Under the pieces are notes generated by a model. The model saw only the letters and a list, made by a program, of their open reading frames with translations, did not search any database and was not told the DNA's origin. DNA of 64,000 nucleotides. Origin: JBFONV01 sp040779335 (lineage in GTDB: Bacteria > Pseudomonadota > Gammaproteobacteria > Enterobacterales > Alteromonadaceae). This document shows, piece by piece, positions 44,351 to 53,106 of the stretch. Position 1 is the stretch's first letter, and every line of letters begins with the position of its first letter. The DNA lies in assembly GCA_040779335.1 (NCBI GenBank), contig JBFONV010000002.1:496001-560000 (forward strand), in the 5' to 3' direction. A program made the position numbers and the translations under genes.

Positions 44351-44778
44351 CAACGGACGGTCAGTTTTGAAAATTTGATAGTCTGCTTCTAAGCTCAAAG
44401 CTGCCTGTGGTGTATCATCTCTAAATGCTAAATTTTGCAACAAAGTCTTCATATCTAAAAGCGTATTTCTATTCGATTTTATTGTTTACTGTGGCAACTT
44501 TATGGTCGTTAACAGAACTCAAACCTAATTGCTGTGGTATGAAGTAAAGCTGACATCGAATATAAAATATAAGATGTTCTGATACAAAATAGGGAGTAAA
44601 AAACTAGTTTACGTTAATTTATTTATAAAAATAATCGGCATATCTTTGGGTTAGTTAATTTTTGCTCTAAAAATTTTATATCGCAGAGATAATGTGACGT
44701 TACAATTTTAATTGTGTTGACCTTGTACCTATGTTGTCGTAGGTTATTTATTCATAACAAAAATAAGGATTATTTTTA
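44351..44778. other. Intergenic stretch without recognised genes
   Basis: About 430 A/T-rich bases. No coding frame, RNA gene or clear hairpin was seen. The promoter of the Sel1 gene must lie near the right end; AAGGA lies 7 bases before its ATG. Confidence 0.55.
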
Positions 44779-45426
44779 ATGCGTTTACTCACCCTCTTTG
44801 TATTTATACTTTTGACTTTCTCTTCAGTGGCTAATGATGATTTTGACAAAGGGAAGACTGCATATAAAAATGATAATTACGCCGAAGCTATCACTTTTTT
44901 TAAATTAGCCGCAGAACAAGGAAATGCAGGGGCTCAAAGCTACCTTGGCTTTATGTATACAAAAGGGCAAGGTGTTGCTCAGGATTACAAGCAGGCCGCT
45001 ATCTGGTATAGAAAAGCCGCTGAACAGGGTAATGCAAGACATCAATACAGCCTTGCTATCATGTATGAAAAAGGAAAAGGGGTCGATCAGGATTTTATTC
45101 AAGCAATTGAGTGGCATACTAAAGCAGCTAAACAAGGTAATGCAAGATCTCAGTATCACCTTGCACTTATATATTACAATGGGAAAGGGATTGCACAAGA
45201 CTACAAGCAAGCTTTTAAGTGGTATAGCAAAGCCGCTGAGGGTGGAAATGCTGGGGTTCAATATAGCCTTGGACTTATGTATGAAAAAGGGCAAGGTGTT
45301 GCTCAGGATTATAAGCAAGCAGTTGGTTGGTATACCAAAGCAGCCGAACAAGGTGATGAAAATGCTAAAAGAAACCTTGGTTTAATTTATGCCGATGGAA
45401 AAGGAATTACACAAGTTCAAAAATAG
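44779..45426 (+). CDS. Exported Sel1-repeat protein, C-terminally eroded
   Basis: 215 residues: a signal peptide (about 1-18) and about five 36-residue Sel1-like repeats with the AEQGNAxxQYxLGxMYxKGxGVxQD pattern (described in pieces). Such solenoids bind proteins, often in envelope signalling. The TAG at 45424 cuts into a further repeat: the same frame goes on with GCT ACT GTC TGA TAC TGA, then KIAEQDYVSA and TAA at 45475-45477. Two more stops lie in that stretch, so the original gene was longer by about 17 codons. The remaining protein may still fold. Confidence 0.85.
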   Translation: MRLLTLFVFILLTFSSVANDDFDKGKTAYKNDNYAEAITFFKLAAEQGNAGAQSYLGFMYTKGQGVAQDYKQAAIWYRKAAEQGNARHQYSLAIMYEKGKGVDQDFIQAIEWHTKAAKQGNARSQYHLALIYYNGKGIAQDYKQAFKWYSKAAEGGNAGVQYSLGLMYEKGQGVAQDYKQAVGWYTKAAEQGDENAKRNLGLIYADGKGITQVQK

Positions 45427-45477
45427 GCTACTGTCTGATACTGAAAAATTGCTGAACAAGATTATGTAAGCGCTTAA

Positions 45478-45916
45478 AAATAACGTTTTATTTTTATACC
45501 CTAACTTTAGAGAGCCATTTTGACGTGATTTTTATACAGAACGATACCACATAATAGTTGATGCAGTTAAATTATACAGATTACAGCACGATGACTCTAA
45601 TAGTGTGCACTTTCGTTCTATCAAAAATATTCTCTACTCAACGATGAGCAGAAGTACTAGTTTTATTGTCGATAGCTTCCGTTATAGTTTACTCAGATAA
45701 CATGTCTTTACCACTAGTCATGTCTGACCTGCGCGTTGTTATCATGATTGTAAGAGTTTCGTTATCGAGGAAGGTCACTAAATGGTAAAAGATATAGAAA
45801 ATTTTGTTGTTCACTTCTGTTTAGCACACTAAGAAGTCATACCAATGCAATTATGTGAACGACCGCTTTGGTTGCACGACAGTCTTTATGAATAGTTTTT
45901 TATATCTGACTCAACT
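45478..45916. other. Intergenic stretch without recognised genes
   Basis: About 440 bases between the eroded Sel1 end and R2 copy B. No convincing ORF or RNA is seen. A short segment at about 45853-45875 (ATGTGAAC..CTTTGGT) resembles one at about 44238-44260, perhaps decayed repeat DNA. Confidence 0.5.
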
Positions 45917-45998
45917 TCCGCTTTTGGCACATATGCGACTGTCAAATTTGATTAAGTTCTATTAATCGAATCTGACAGTTCAAGTTAAGACTTATTCA
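45917..45998. repeat. Dispersed palindromic repeat R2, copy B
   Basis: 82 bases, 2 mismatches to copy A at 30539-30620, same orientation. It ends 18 bases before the TTAG microsatellite. Confidence 0.85.
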
Positions 45999-46014
45999 TA
46001 TCAAGATTAAATTA

Positions 46015-46088
<74 letters not shown>

Positions 46089-46121
46089 ACGATTAAACGA
46101 AAGACCAAAAAGGACGCTAAC

Positions 46122-46976
46122 CTATGAATCTCCTTTCGGCCTGAGTGTCTCGATAATTTGCGCGTCCACCCAATGAGGATTTCCTACCCAATAACTACTC
46201 CCATCTTCCCTATATTTTTTCTCGCCCCTATAAAAAAACAAATATTTTCCATCAGGTGTCACCCTCGGACGCTGCTCATAGGCTGTTGTGTTTATCTTAT
46301 CTCCCATATTAATTGCTGTTCCCCATGAACCATCTTTTTGTCGAAAACTAATATAAATATCAGGGGTATCTTCGCCTGCCATCTCAACGTCCCACATTAA
46401 ATAGGATTCATCTGGTGCAATGAAGGGGTGGGCAATGTATTTACCTCTGTTTATTGCCTTGCTCATTTTATGAGGCTTTTCATATTTGCCGTTTATAAGG
46501 CGTGAATAACTCATATGGCCACTGCCATCCTCGAAATCTAAAACGTAAAAATAGTAAGTTCCTTTAGCTGAGACAGCTGAACCTTCGATGGCAATGTCTT
46601 TGAAAGGTTTAAGGTTTCTTATCTCTGACAAACCTGGGGCAAATCGCTCCTTATATTTATCAATATCGGTTGACAAGTCCGACGGTTCGCTCCATTTATT
46701 GTTTTTGTATTGCATAGCAAGCAATGTTGTATCTTTATATTTTCCTCCAATCCTATTGAAGTAGAACTCCTTCATATCTGGTGTGAACGTATATAAACTT
46801 TCTACATACTTTTCTGTTGAAACAATACCTGGCGCAAATATTTCAGGCGTTAATCCTGGCGTTTTTTGGCCTAGGTACGGGCCTTTTAAGATTGGAAATT
46901 CGTCTTGAGCATAACTATTACCACTCACCAGCAAAGCGCAACCTAGACAAATTACTAAAATTAAAATAGATTTCAT
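46122..46976 (-). CDS. Exported PD40 beta-propeller protein (paralogue 1)
   Basis: 284 residues with a signal peptide (about 1-23). The mature protein starts FPILKGPYLGQKTPGLTPEIFAPG, shown in part, a header shared with the proteins at 47818 and 48792. It contains WD40-like PD40 (TolB-type) blades: FTPDMKEFYF, HPFIAPDESYLMWD, VTPDGKYLFFYR. It closes with WVDAQIIETLRPK. PD40 propellers bind proteins or peptidoglycan-linked partners; no activity is known for this subgroup. It is the last gene of the five-gene operon, with AAGGA in a leader nearly identical to those of two other operon genes. Confidence 0.82.
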   Translation of the reverse strand: MKSILILVICLGCALLVSGNSYAQDEFPILKGPYLGQKTPGLTPEIFAPGIVSTEKYVESLYTFTPDMKEFYFNRIGGKYKDTTLLAMQYKNNKWSEPSDLSTDIDKYKERFAPGLSEIRNLKPFKDIAIEGSAVSAKGTYYFYVLDFEDGSGHMSYSRLINGKYEKPHKMSKAINRGKYIAHPFIAPDESYLMWDVEMAGEDTPDIYISFRQKDGSWGTAINMGDKINTTAYEQRPRVTPDGKYLFFYRGEKKYREDGSSYWVGNPHWVDAQIIETLRPKGDS

Positions 46977-47040
46977 GATTTTTCCTTATTTGTGATTAAT
47001 AATCTTCAAGGTAAATTATGGCTGGGGTCTAAATGCTGAC

Positions 47041-47814
47041 TTATTCTTTACTTCCTATGAATCTTCTAAACCGCCACTCTAGGACTTCCTTACGCACCTT
47101 GTAAGCTGGGTCGTAGATTCTGTCCTGGAGGAGCGGGCCGGAAAGTTCTTCGTCCCCTCCAAATCTAACCACAAAATAAACAGAGAATCTTCGCACCCAC
47201 GGATCAGGATGGTGTTTAGCTGCCCATGCGAGCATCTGGACCGTTTTATGCTCCTGCCCCGGCATCCACCAAGCTAAGGTGTAAGGAATTTTATTCATTG
47301 TTCCTTCTTCAGCGGAGGTAATTAAGGCTTCAAAAAACGCATTTTGAATGTCAGGAATGTGTTCTTCTGCGTCTAGCCAAAACTTGCGTCTTTTTTCATC
47401 GAAGCCGGTTTCTTCATTATGAGAAAACTGACCATTCACAGCAGCAAAAGCCATCGCTACTTTTACCCGTTGCGCTTTCTCAGGATGGGTAAACAATCGT
47501 AGCAGCACGTCGGAAGATTCACCATCCAGAATCACGTTGAACACTAACGCTTCTTCTTTGGATAAATCCGCCGTTAGTTTCGGAAATTTAGATGTGGCAA
47601 CTTGTCCGCCGTCTGTGTCAGGTTCCCTTGGTGATGATGAGGGATCTGAATAGCTCATTTCAGCTGCGTAGCGTTCAACAAATGCTGGTGGGTCAGCGAA
47701 GACCACTGGCTTGGCACTAAATCCAGCCAGTGCATGGACAAGGAATATAAGGACAGCCATTGCGACAAATGCTGTTGCAATGATTAATTTTTTTAATGTA
47801 GAACTGATGTTCAT
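47041..47814 (-). CDS. Membrane-anchored HEAT-like protein of the PD40 operon
   Basis: 257 residues. One N-terminal membrane span (about 9-31) anchors a soluble domain that is mostly helical. The C-terminal third (DPWVRRFSVYFVVRFG, then DPAYKVRKEVLEWRFRRF) looks like two HEAT-type repeats. No catalytic motif is seen. It begins 3 bases after the upstream PD40 gene, so translational coupling is likely. The role is inferred as a scaffold for the propeller proteins; the family is not recognised. Confidence 0.7.
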   Translation of the reverse strand: MNISSTLKKLIIATAFVAMAVLIFLVHALAGFSAKPVVFADPPAFVERYAAEMSYSDPSSSPREPDTDGGQVATSKFPKLTADLSKEEALVFNVILDGESSDVLLRLFTHPEKAQRVKVAMAFAAVNGQFSHNEETGFDEKRRKFWLDAEEHIPDIQNAFFEALITSAEEGTMNKIPYTLAWWMPGQEHKTVQMLAWAAKHHPDPWVRRFSVYFVVRFGGDEELSGPLLQDRIYDPAYKVRKEVLEWRFRRFIGSKE

Positions 47815-47817
47815 GAT

Positions 47818-48747
47818 TTATTCCTTATTTGAGGCCAAGGAGTCTTTATTTTTGTTCTCTGATTTAGTTCTAAGCATCGCAATTATCTGTGCATCAACCC
47901 AGTAAATATCCACATTCATCTTCTCATTATCAGTGCCGTCATCGATGCGTCTGTTGAAGAGTATGTATTTGCCGTCGGGCGTCACGCTCGCATAAGCATC
48001 CCATTTATCAGAGTTGACTTCTGGTCCCATATTAATGGCTGAGCCCCATGAACCGTCTTTTTGTTTAAAGCTGATATAGAGATCCGAGTCTCCAAAACCG
48101 CCTTCCCGTTCGCTATCCCAAATCAGGTAGCTTTCGTCTGGCGCGATAAATGGATGGGCAGTCCACTTGCCCGTATTGATCTCTGGGCCCAATTTTTCTG
48201 GGGCTTGGCGTTCACCGTCTATAACCCTTGATATGCGGATTTCGTCGTTGCTTTTATAATCGTCAAAAACGTAGGTGCCCTTAGCTGATGCTGATAATCG
48301 CATAATACCCCAATCTTTTCGGTCAAACATGGGCCCCAAACTTTTGCGTTCTGACCAACCGTTCTCGGTGCGATCTTTATAGCCTTTTGCCATGTGCATG
48401 CGTTTGCCGTCAGGAGAGAAAGTAACTTCACCCGTTCGTCGAAACTCAGTAAATTTTTTCCAGATGCTATTTTCTTGTCGGAAGCCAACGACAGTGTGTC
48501 GTCTCCCAGTTTCTTTAGAACCTCGATCCAGAGTGAAGTAAAACTCTTTCATTCCTGGGGCAAATACGCCTTCAAGCTCCCAACCTTCCTTCGAGATGAT
48601 GCCCGAAGCAAATGGTTCAGCCACCACGCCCGGTGGCGTTTGTCCCATGTAAGGACCTTCAAGAACTGGAAAATCATCTTGAGCATAAGTTTGGCTATTC
48701 ATCGTCAATGCAGAAAACATAGCGATAAAAGTATAAAAACGTTTCAT
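47818..48747 (-). CDS. Exported PD40 beta-propeller protein (paralogue 2)
   Basis: 309 residues with a signal peptide (about 1-22). It shares the FPVLEGPYMGQTPPGV header, blades FAPGMKEFYFTLD, TFSPDGKRMHMAKG, HPFIAPDESYLIWD and VTPDGKYILFNR, and the WVDAQIIAML tail with its two paralogues. It has an extra Lys/Asn-rich C-terminal end. AAATAAGGAATAAAT precedes the ATG. It lies 44 bases after paralogue 3 in the operon. Confidence 0.82.
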   Translation of the reverse strand: MKRFYTFIAMFSALTMNSQTYAQDDFPVLEGPYMGQTPPGVVAEPFASGIISKEGWELEGVFAPGMKEFYFTLDRGSKETGRRHTVVGFRQENSIWKKFTEFRRTGEVTFSPDGKRMHMAKGYKDRTENGWSERKSLGPMFDRKDWGIMRLSASAKGTYVFDDYKSNDEIRISRVIDGERQAPEKLGPEINTGKWTAHPFIAPDESYLIWDSEREGGFGDSDLYISFKQKDGSWGSAINMGPEVNSDKWDAYASVTPDGKYILFNRRIDDGTDNEKMNVDIYWVDAQIIAMLRTKSENKNKDSLASNKE

Positions 48748-48791
48748 TATTTATTCCTTATTTAAGGTTACTTGCGGCATATGGTTAACAA

Positions 48792-49664
48792 CTAAGGTTT
48801 AGGTCTGAGGGTTTCAATAATCTGTGCATCCACCCAGTGCATACCTGCATTTTCATTACTTATAAATCTGTTAAAGAAAAGATATTTACCGTCTGGCGTT
48901 ACCGTTGCTCCGCCTTCATCAGCACTGGTATTGATTGTATCTCCCAAATTAATGGCAGATCCCCATGAACCATCTTGCTGTCGAAAAGAAATGAACAAAT
49001 CGCTTCCACCATTGCCATTTTCTCCTTGCTCATCCCAGAGCAAATAGGATTCATCTGGTGCGATGTAGGGGTGAGCGTTCCAGTCTCCAAAATCAATGTT
49101 CACAGCGACTGGCTTTTCATGTTTGCCATCTACTAGTCGTGAATAATGAATCGGGACAGACTCAGTTGCATCATCAAAATAATAGGTGCCATTGGCTGTA
49201 GACATAAGCCGCATAATGCGGAAGTTTTCAAAAAGAGCCCCCAGACTTTTTATGTCTGACCACCCATTTTCGCTGCGCTCCATATAGCGCTTACCCAAAT
49301 GCATGGTGTTACCATCTGGAGTAAGAATGGGCCGTCCCACTCTAGGTCCTACCACAGACTCGTGCCACTGTTTACCTTTGGATTGAAAGGTAATTAAAGA
49401 CCACTTTTTAGTTTTATTGTTTCTCCTGGTAAAATAGAACTCCTTCATATCAGGCGAGAAGAAGCCGCTATGGTCACGATGTTCTGTTGAACGGCCACTG
49501 GGTGCAAAAGCTTTAGGCGTTAAGCCCGGCGACTTTTGCCCGACATAGGGACCTTCAAGAACAAAGCGGCCTTCAAGAACAGAAGACTTATCATGTGCGT
49601 AGCTTTTACTACTGCTCAAAAGAATAGAAAGCAGCAGACTAAAACAAATAACGACAGGCTTCAT
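48792..49664 (-). CDS. Exported PD40 beta-propeller protein (paralogue 3)
   Basis: 290 residues with a signal peptide (about 1-23). Same header (LEGPYVGQKSPGLTPKAFAP), blades (FSPDMKEFYFTR, LTPDGNTMHLGKRYM, HPYIAPDESYLLWDE, VTPDGKYLFFNR) and tail (WVDAQIIETLRPK). It is closest to paralogue 2 in the middle blades, suggesting local duplication. It starts 3 bases after the esterase-fold gene, which implies translational coupling. Confidence 0.82.
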   Translation of the reverse strand: MKPVVICFSLLLSILLSSSKSYAHDKSSVLEGRFVLEGPYVGQKSPGLTPKAFAPSGRSTEHRDHSGFFSPDMKEFYFTRRNNKTKKWSLITFQSKGKQWHESVVGPRVGRPILTPDGNTMHLGKRYMERSENGWSDIKSLGALFENFRIMRLMSTANGTYYFDDATESVPIHYSRLVDGKHEKPVAVNIDFGDWNAHPYIAPDESYLLWDEQGENGNGGSDLFISFRQQDGSWGSAINLGDTINTSADEGGATVTPDGKYLFFNRFISNENAGMHWVDAQIIETLRPKP

Positions 49665-49667
49665 GGT

Positions 49668-50531
49668 TTAGCCTTCCTTTTTTGTTAAGCCTGATAGCCA
49701 TTTAACACTACGTACACCAACCATTGGAAACGAATCGCTATGGCCAGAAGCTTCAATCACTACTTGTTTGATTGATGATAATCCTTGATATTTTTTGGCT
49801 TTCAGCTGGGTAATGAAATCTTCAACATGCACACTCAATTCCTTTTCCAGTTCGCCATAGGTAATAAACAAGTTGATCCCTTGCGCTTTAGTTTTTAATG
49901 CGGCATTTTTAAGGGAAAAAAGTAACGGAATATCTCTCCACAGCGATGGACTACCTAAGATGTAGTTTTTAAAGGTATCAGGTTGTGACATTAAAGCGTA
50001 AGCACCAAATAAGCCGCCAAGAGAAAAACCGAAATAGGTTCGATTACTCGGGTCTGTTCTGTAGTTGCTTTCTACATGCTTAATAACGTCATTGCGAATA
50101 AATGTTAGGTGGTTACTGGCCTGTCCAAACTGATATTTAGCCTGACGCTCTGGGTTGCTTGACTTGCTTACTGAATAATCTCTAGCTCTACTGCCATGTA
50201 CCCCAAACGCTTCCGCTTCATTGAGGTCTATTTGATTGGAAATTCCAACCAAAATAACCTCTTTCATTATAAATTCAGTACCTGATAATAGTTCAATGTG
50301 CGTATCTGCATCAGTAAAATAAATAACAGGATAGGCCTTATCTTTATTCTCAGTTTTGGCATATCCCTCAGGTAGTTTGATATAAAGCTCATACTGTCTA
50401 TCGGCCTGAGTGTCTTTAATAGGAACAATTTGTATTCTTTTCAAAATAAACTCTCTTGTCTCACCCGCCTGGACAGACAGAAAAGGCAGCAAAGATAAGC
50501 AAACTAAAACTAAAATCTTCTTCATATTCAT
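49668..50531 (-). CDS. Exported alpha/beta-hydrolase of the esterase D/enterochelin-esterase type
   Basis: 287 residues with a signal peptide (about 1-23). The fold and motifs are those of the putative esterase family: PVIYFTDAD strand, nucleophile serine in YFGFSLGGLFG (about 174), and the catalytic histidine in EASGHSDSF (about 263). It would cleave an ester in the periplasm. It is the first gene of the five-gene operon, read toward lower coordinates, and lies opposite the winged-helix regulator at 50783. The four 11-bp repeats at 50624-50667 are 93-136 bases upstream of its ATG. Confidence 0.88.
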   Translation of the reverse strand: MNMKKILVLVCLSLLPFLSVQAGETREFILKRIQIVPIKDTQADRQYELYIKLPEGYAKTENKDKAYPVIYFTDADTHIELLSGTEFIMKEVILVGISNQIDLNEAEAFGVHGSRARDYSVSKSSNPERQAKYQFGQASNHLTFIRNDVIKHVESNYRTDPSNRTYFGFSLGGLFGAYALMSQPDTFKNYILGSPSLWRDIPLLFSLKNAALKTKAQGINLFITYGELEKELSVHVEDFITQLKAKKYQGLSSIKQVVIEASGHSDSFPMVGVRSVKWLSGLTKKEG

Positions 50532-50623
50532 AAAATTACTCTCTCAAAAAAAGTTTAACCAGATGTTTGGCTCTACTTGAAAACTAGCCATGGTTTGAAT
50601 GTATATGAATAAAACACAAAATG

Positions 50624-50667
50624 CCTGACGTCCGCCTGACGTTTGAATGACTTCATTCTGACGTCAA
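50624..50667. promoter_or_regulatory. Four tandem 11-bp repeats, candidate operator array
   Basis: TGACGT occurs at 50626, 50637 and 50659 and TGACTT at 50648, so the core repeats every 11 bases, four times on the same face of the helix. PhoB/CadC-type winged-helix regulators bind direct repeats with this spacing, and such a regulator gene lies on one side. The array is between the divergent operon and regulator starts. Confidence 0.7.
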
Positions 50668-50782
50668 TAAACTTCCTAATAATCAATTGGTTAAAAATCC
50701 CATTTAGTTGCAAGAAAGCTTTATGCTAATATGCTATTTCTTATTTTGGCTCACTTTAACTTTCATTTTGGAACGCGCAACC

Positions 50783-52984
50783 ATGGCAGCACAGTATTGG
50801 GTAGGTGATTTTTTTATCGATTTAACTCGAAATCAGATCACCCAGAAAACGCAATCACAGACAATTCCGCCGAAAGCTTTGGCTGTGTTAACTTACCTGG
50901 CCAAAAATGCCAATAAAGTTGTTAGCCATGATGAGCTGTTATCAGAGGTGTGGCCCGACACGGTGGTAACCCCAAATACGCTACAAAGAAGCATAGCGCA
51001 ATTAAGAAAAGCACTGGGCGAAGACAATCAATACCAATCCTATATTAAAACCCATGCCAAACAGGGCTACAGTTTGGAGGTTGAGGTGCGATGGCAGGAT
51101 AAAACCGAGACCCAGGCGGACGGCGTGACTACAGCCCAACCAGATAGCGTCAGTCCTGATAGCATCAGTTTTGATAGTGGCAGTTATGATAACGTCAGCC
51201 ATGATAGTGTCAGTTTTGATAAAGGCCAGAAGACAGAGTCGGCGAGTGCGACTTTCAGGCTGATTTCTATTATGGCAATCATTGTTGTTCTGGGTTTTCT
51301 CGGGGTTAAATATCTGACGCCAGCTCAACCTGTGAAATTAGAATTTGCAGAGTTACGTTTACTCACCACCAGCGATCACTCAGAAGTCAATGGCAACTAT
51401 TCACCTGACGGTCAATACATTGTTTTCAATCGCTTCACTGAAGATTTGTGTGTTAATAATCTCTGGGCCAAAGATGTTAACACTCAACAAGAATTCCAGC
51501 TCACCAAAAACCGGGGCTCTTTCGGTGCGCATAGTTTTTCCAAAGACAGTAAAGCGCTGGTCGTTATCGAAAAGGAAGACTGCAACAAACCGATCACCCA
51601 GAAGCAATGTTATAGATTATCTAATCTGGATTTTCAAAAAGCGCTTGAATCGCCACAAACGCCGAGCGTTCTGATGGAGTGTAAAAATTCAAAAATTTTG
51701 GGTGCCAAGTGGTTAAATAACAACAATATTGCTCTCTTGCAGGAGCTTTCAAATCGCAAGAAGTTGACCAGCTATTCGATAGCAGACAATCAAAGCACTG
51801 TCATCCATGAATTGGAAGAGGGCAGCGTAAACGACTTCGACTATTCATCCAAGGAGGACCTTATTGCATTAACCAGTCTTCATAAGGACGGCCAAAAATA
51901 CATTGAAATACTCAAGCCTGACGGCCAGCTTATATCCAGTCATCAAATTAAATACCCAAAAGAAATTGCAAACTTAAGGGACATCTACCCCAATTTTATG
52001 CCACAAAGTGGTCAACTTATTTTCAGCACGGGCCGACAGTACTTTACCATTTCCTATCAAGGCCATATAACCAATATTAGTCTGCCCCTAGATGAACCAA
52101 TGGGATCACCACTATTTCACCCCGATGGAAAACGAATGGTGATGACAAAGGGCGTTTTCGATACCGATATCGCGAAACTGCCTTTATCACAATTTGCCAA
52201 TACAGCAGCAGAGCTGACGCAAAAGCAAAATGAACCGCTCAACAATTACTCGGTACTGCAACGCTCGACACGGGTGGAACAACAAGGCATTTTTCAACCA
52301 AATGGTGATTTAATCGCATTTATATCCAGACGTTCCGGTCAAGATCAACTGTGGATAACCGATGGCGTCGACTCACAACAACTCACCAATTTTCAATTAG
52401 ATACTCGTATTGATGGTATGCATTGGGCCCTAGATGGAGCGAGCATCCTGGTCAATGCAAACAACAGTCTAACTCAAGTGTTTTTAGACTCAAGCCTCAA
52501 GCCGGTTTCATTGGCTCACCCAGTTGAACAATTGTTCTATTGGGATAGTGAAGCCAATACCGCGCTAATAAATGTGCGTATCAAGGGGATATTAAGATTT
52601 GTCGAATTCGACCTAGATAACTCAGCGCTTAGAGTGATAAATGACAAGCAGATCAACTGGGCACTTAAAACTAAAGAGGGTCGATTGATATACACCGATC
52701 AGCTGGATCGATTCTGGCAGTCAGGCCCCGCGGAAGACCAACTGATTGACGCTCTGGACAAACACGGAAGTGATAAACGATTTGTAGTAAAAAACAGTGT
52801 CATTTATGGGATAAATGACGAGCTTCAATTGTGGTTCTATGATCTGAATGAAGATACATTTAAGATCCTCGGTAAAACACTTGATAACTATGATCATTTA
52901 ACCGACATTGATCAGACTGATATTTTATTGACTGTTGTGATAACCAGTAAAAAGGAAGTGGCAGAGCTCACTTTAAGCGATTAA
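50783..52984 (+). CDS. Transmembrane winged-helix regulator with periplasmic PD40-like propeller (CadC/ToxR type)
   Basis: 733 residues from the ATG at 50783; frames starting at 50708 or 50723 would put a hydrophobic stretch before the DNA-binding domain, which is not usual. An OmpR/PhoB-type winged helix (about 5-100; IPPKALAVLTYLAKNANKVV, WPDTVVTPNTLQRSI) is followed by a Asp/Ser-rich linker with five DSVSx-like units. A single membrane span (about 165-186) and a periplasmic TolB/PD40-like propeller (about 195-733; GNYSPDGQYIVFNRF, FHPDGKRMVMTKG, FQPNGDLIAFISRR) follow. It probably senses outside the inner membrane and controls the divergent operon directly. Confidence 0.9.
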   Translation: MAAQYWVGDFFIDLTRNQITQKTQSQTIPPKALAVLTYLAKNANKVVSHDELLSEVWPDTVVTPNTLQRSIAQLRKALGEDNQYQSYIKTHAKQGYSLEVEVRWQDKTETQADGVTTAQPDSVSPDSISFDSGSYDNVSHDSVSFDKGQKTESASATFRLISIMAIIVVLGFLGVKYLTPAQPVKLEFAELRLLTTSDHSEVNGNYSPDGQYIVFNRFTEDLCVNNLWAKDVNTQQEFQLTKNRGSFGAHSFSKDSKALVVIEKEDCNKPITQKQCYRLSNLDFQKALESPQTPSVLMECKNSKILGAKWLNNNNIALLQELSNRKKLTSYSIADNQSTVIHELEEGSVNDFDYSSKEDLIALTSLHKDGQKYIEILKPDGQLISSHQIKYPKEIANLRDIYPNFMPQSGQLIFSTGRQYFTISYQGHITNISLPLDEPMGSPLFHPDGKRMVMTKGVFDTDIAKLPLSQFANTAAELTQKQNEPLNNYSVLQRSTRVEQQGIFQPNGDLIAFISRRSGQDQLWITDGVDSQQLTNFQLDTRIDGMHWALDGASILVNANNSLTQVFLDSSLKPVSLAHPVEQLFYWDSEANTALINVRIKGILRFVEFDLDNSALRVINDKQINWALKTKEGRLIYTDQLDRFWQSGPAEDQLIDALDKHGSDKRFVVKNSVIYGINDELQLWFYDLNEDTFKILGKTLDNYDHLTDIDQTDILLTVVITSKKEVAELTLSD
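51143..51217 (+). repeat. Five in-frame 15-bp repeats in the regulator linker
   Basis: Each 15-base unit encodes D-S-x-S-x (GAT AGC GTC AGT CCT and variants). The five units are contiguous in the linker between the winged helix and the membrane span. Because the unit is a multiple of 3, copy-number change would alter linker length without breaking the frame. Confidence 0.85.
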
Positions 52985-53106
52985 AAATATTGCAGAGATG
53001 TAGATACTCGCGGCTGCTTTTCGAACATTTGACTGATGCAATTTGTATTGACGAAGGTCCGTTTGCAGGCAAAGTAACAAATGAAAGCGGTCTGAGATAA
53101 ACATAG

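Noticed and set aside
44924..45385. Long overlapping frames of about 150 codons on both strands inside the Sel1 gene.
   Set aside because: They arise from the repeated Sel1 codons in other frames; they lack SD sequences and family features.
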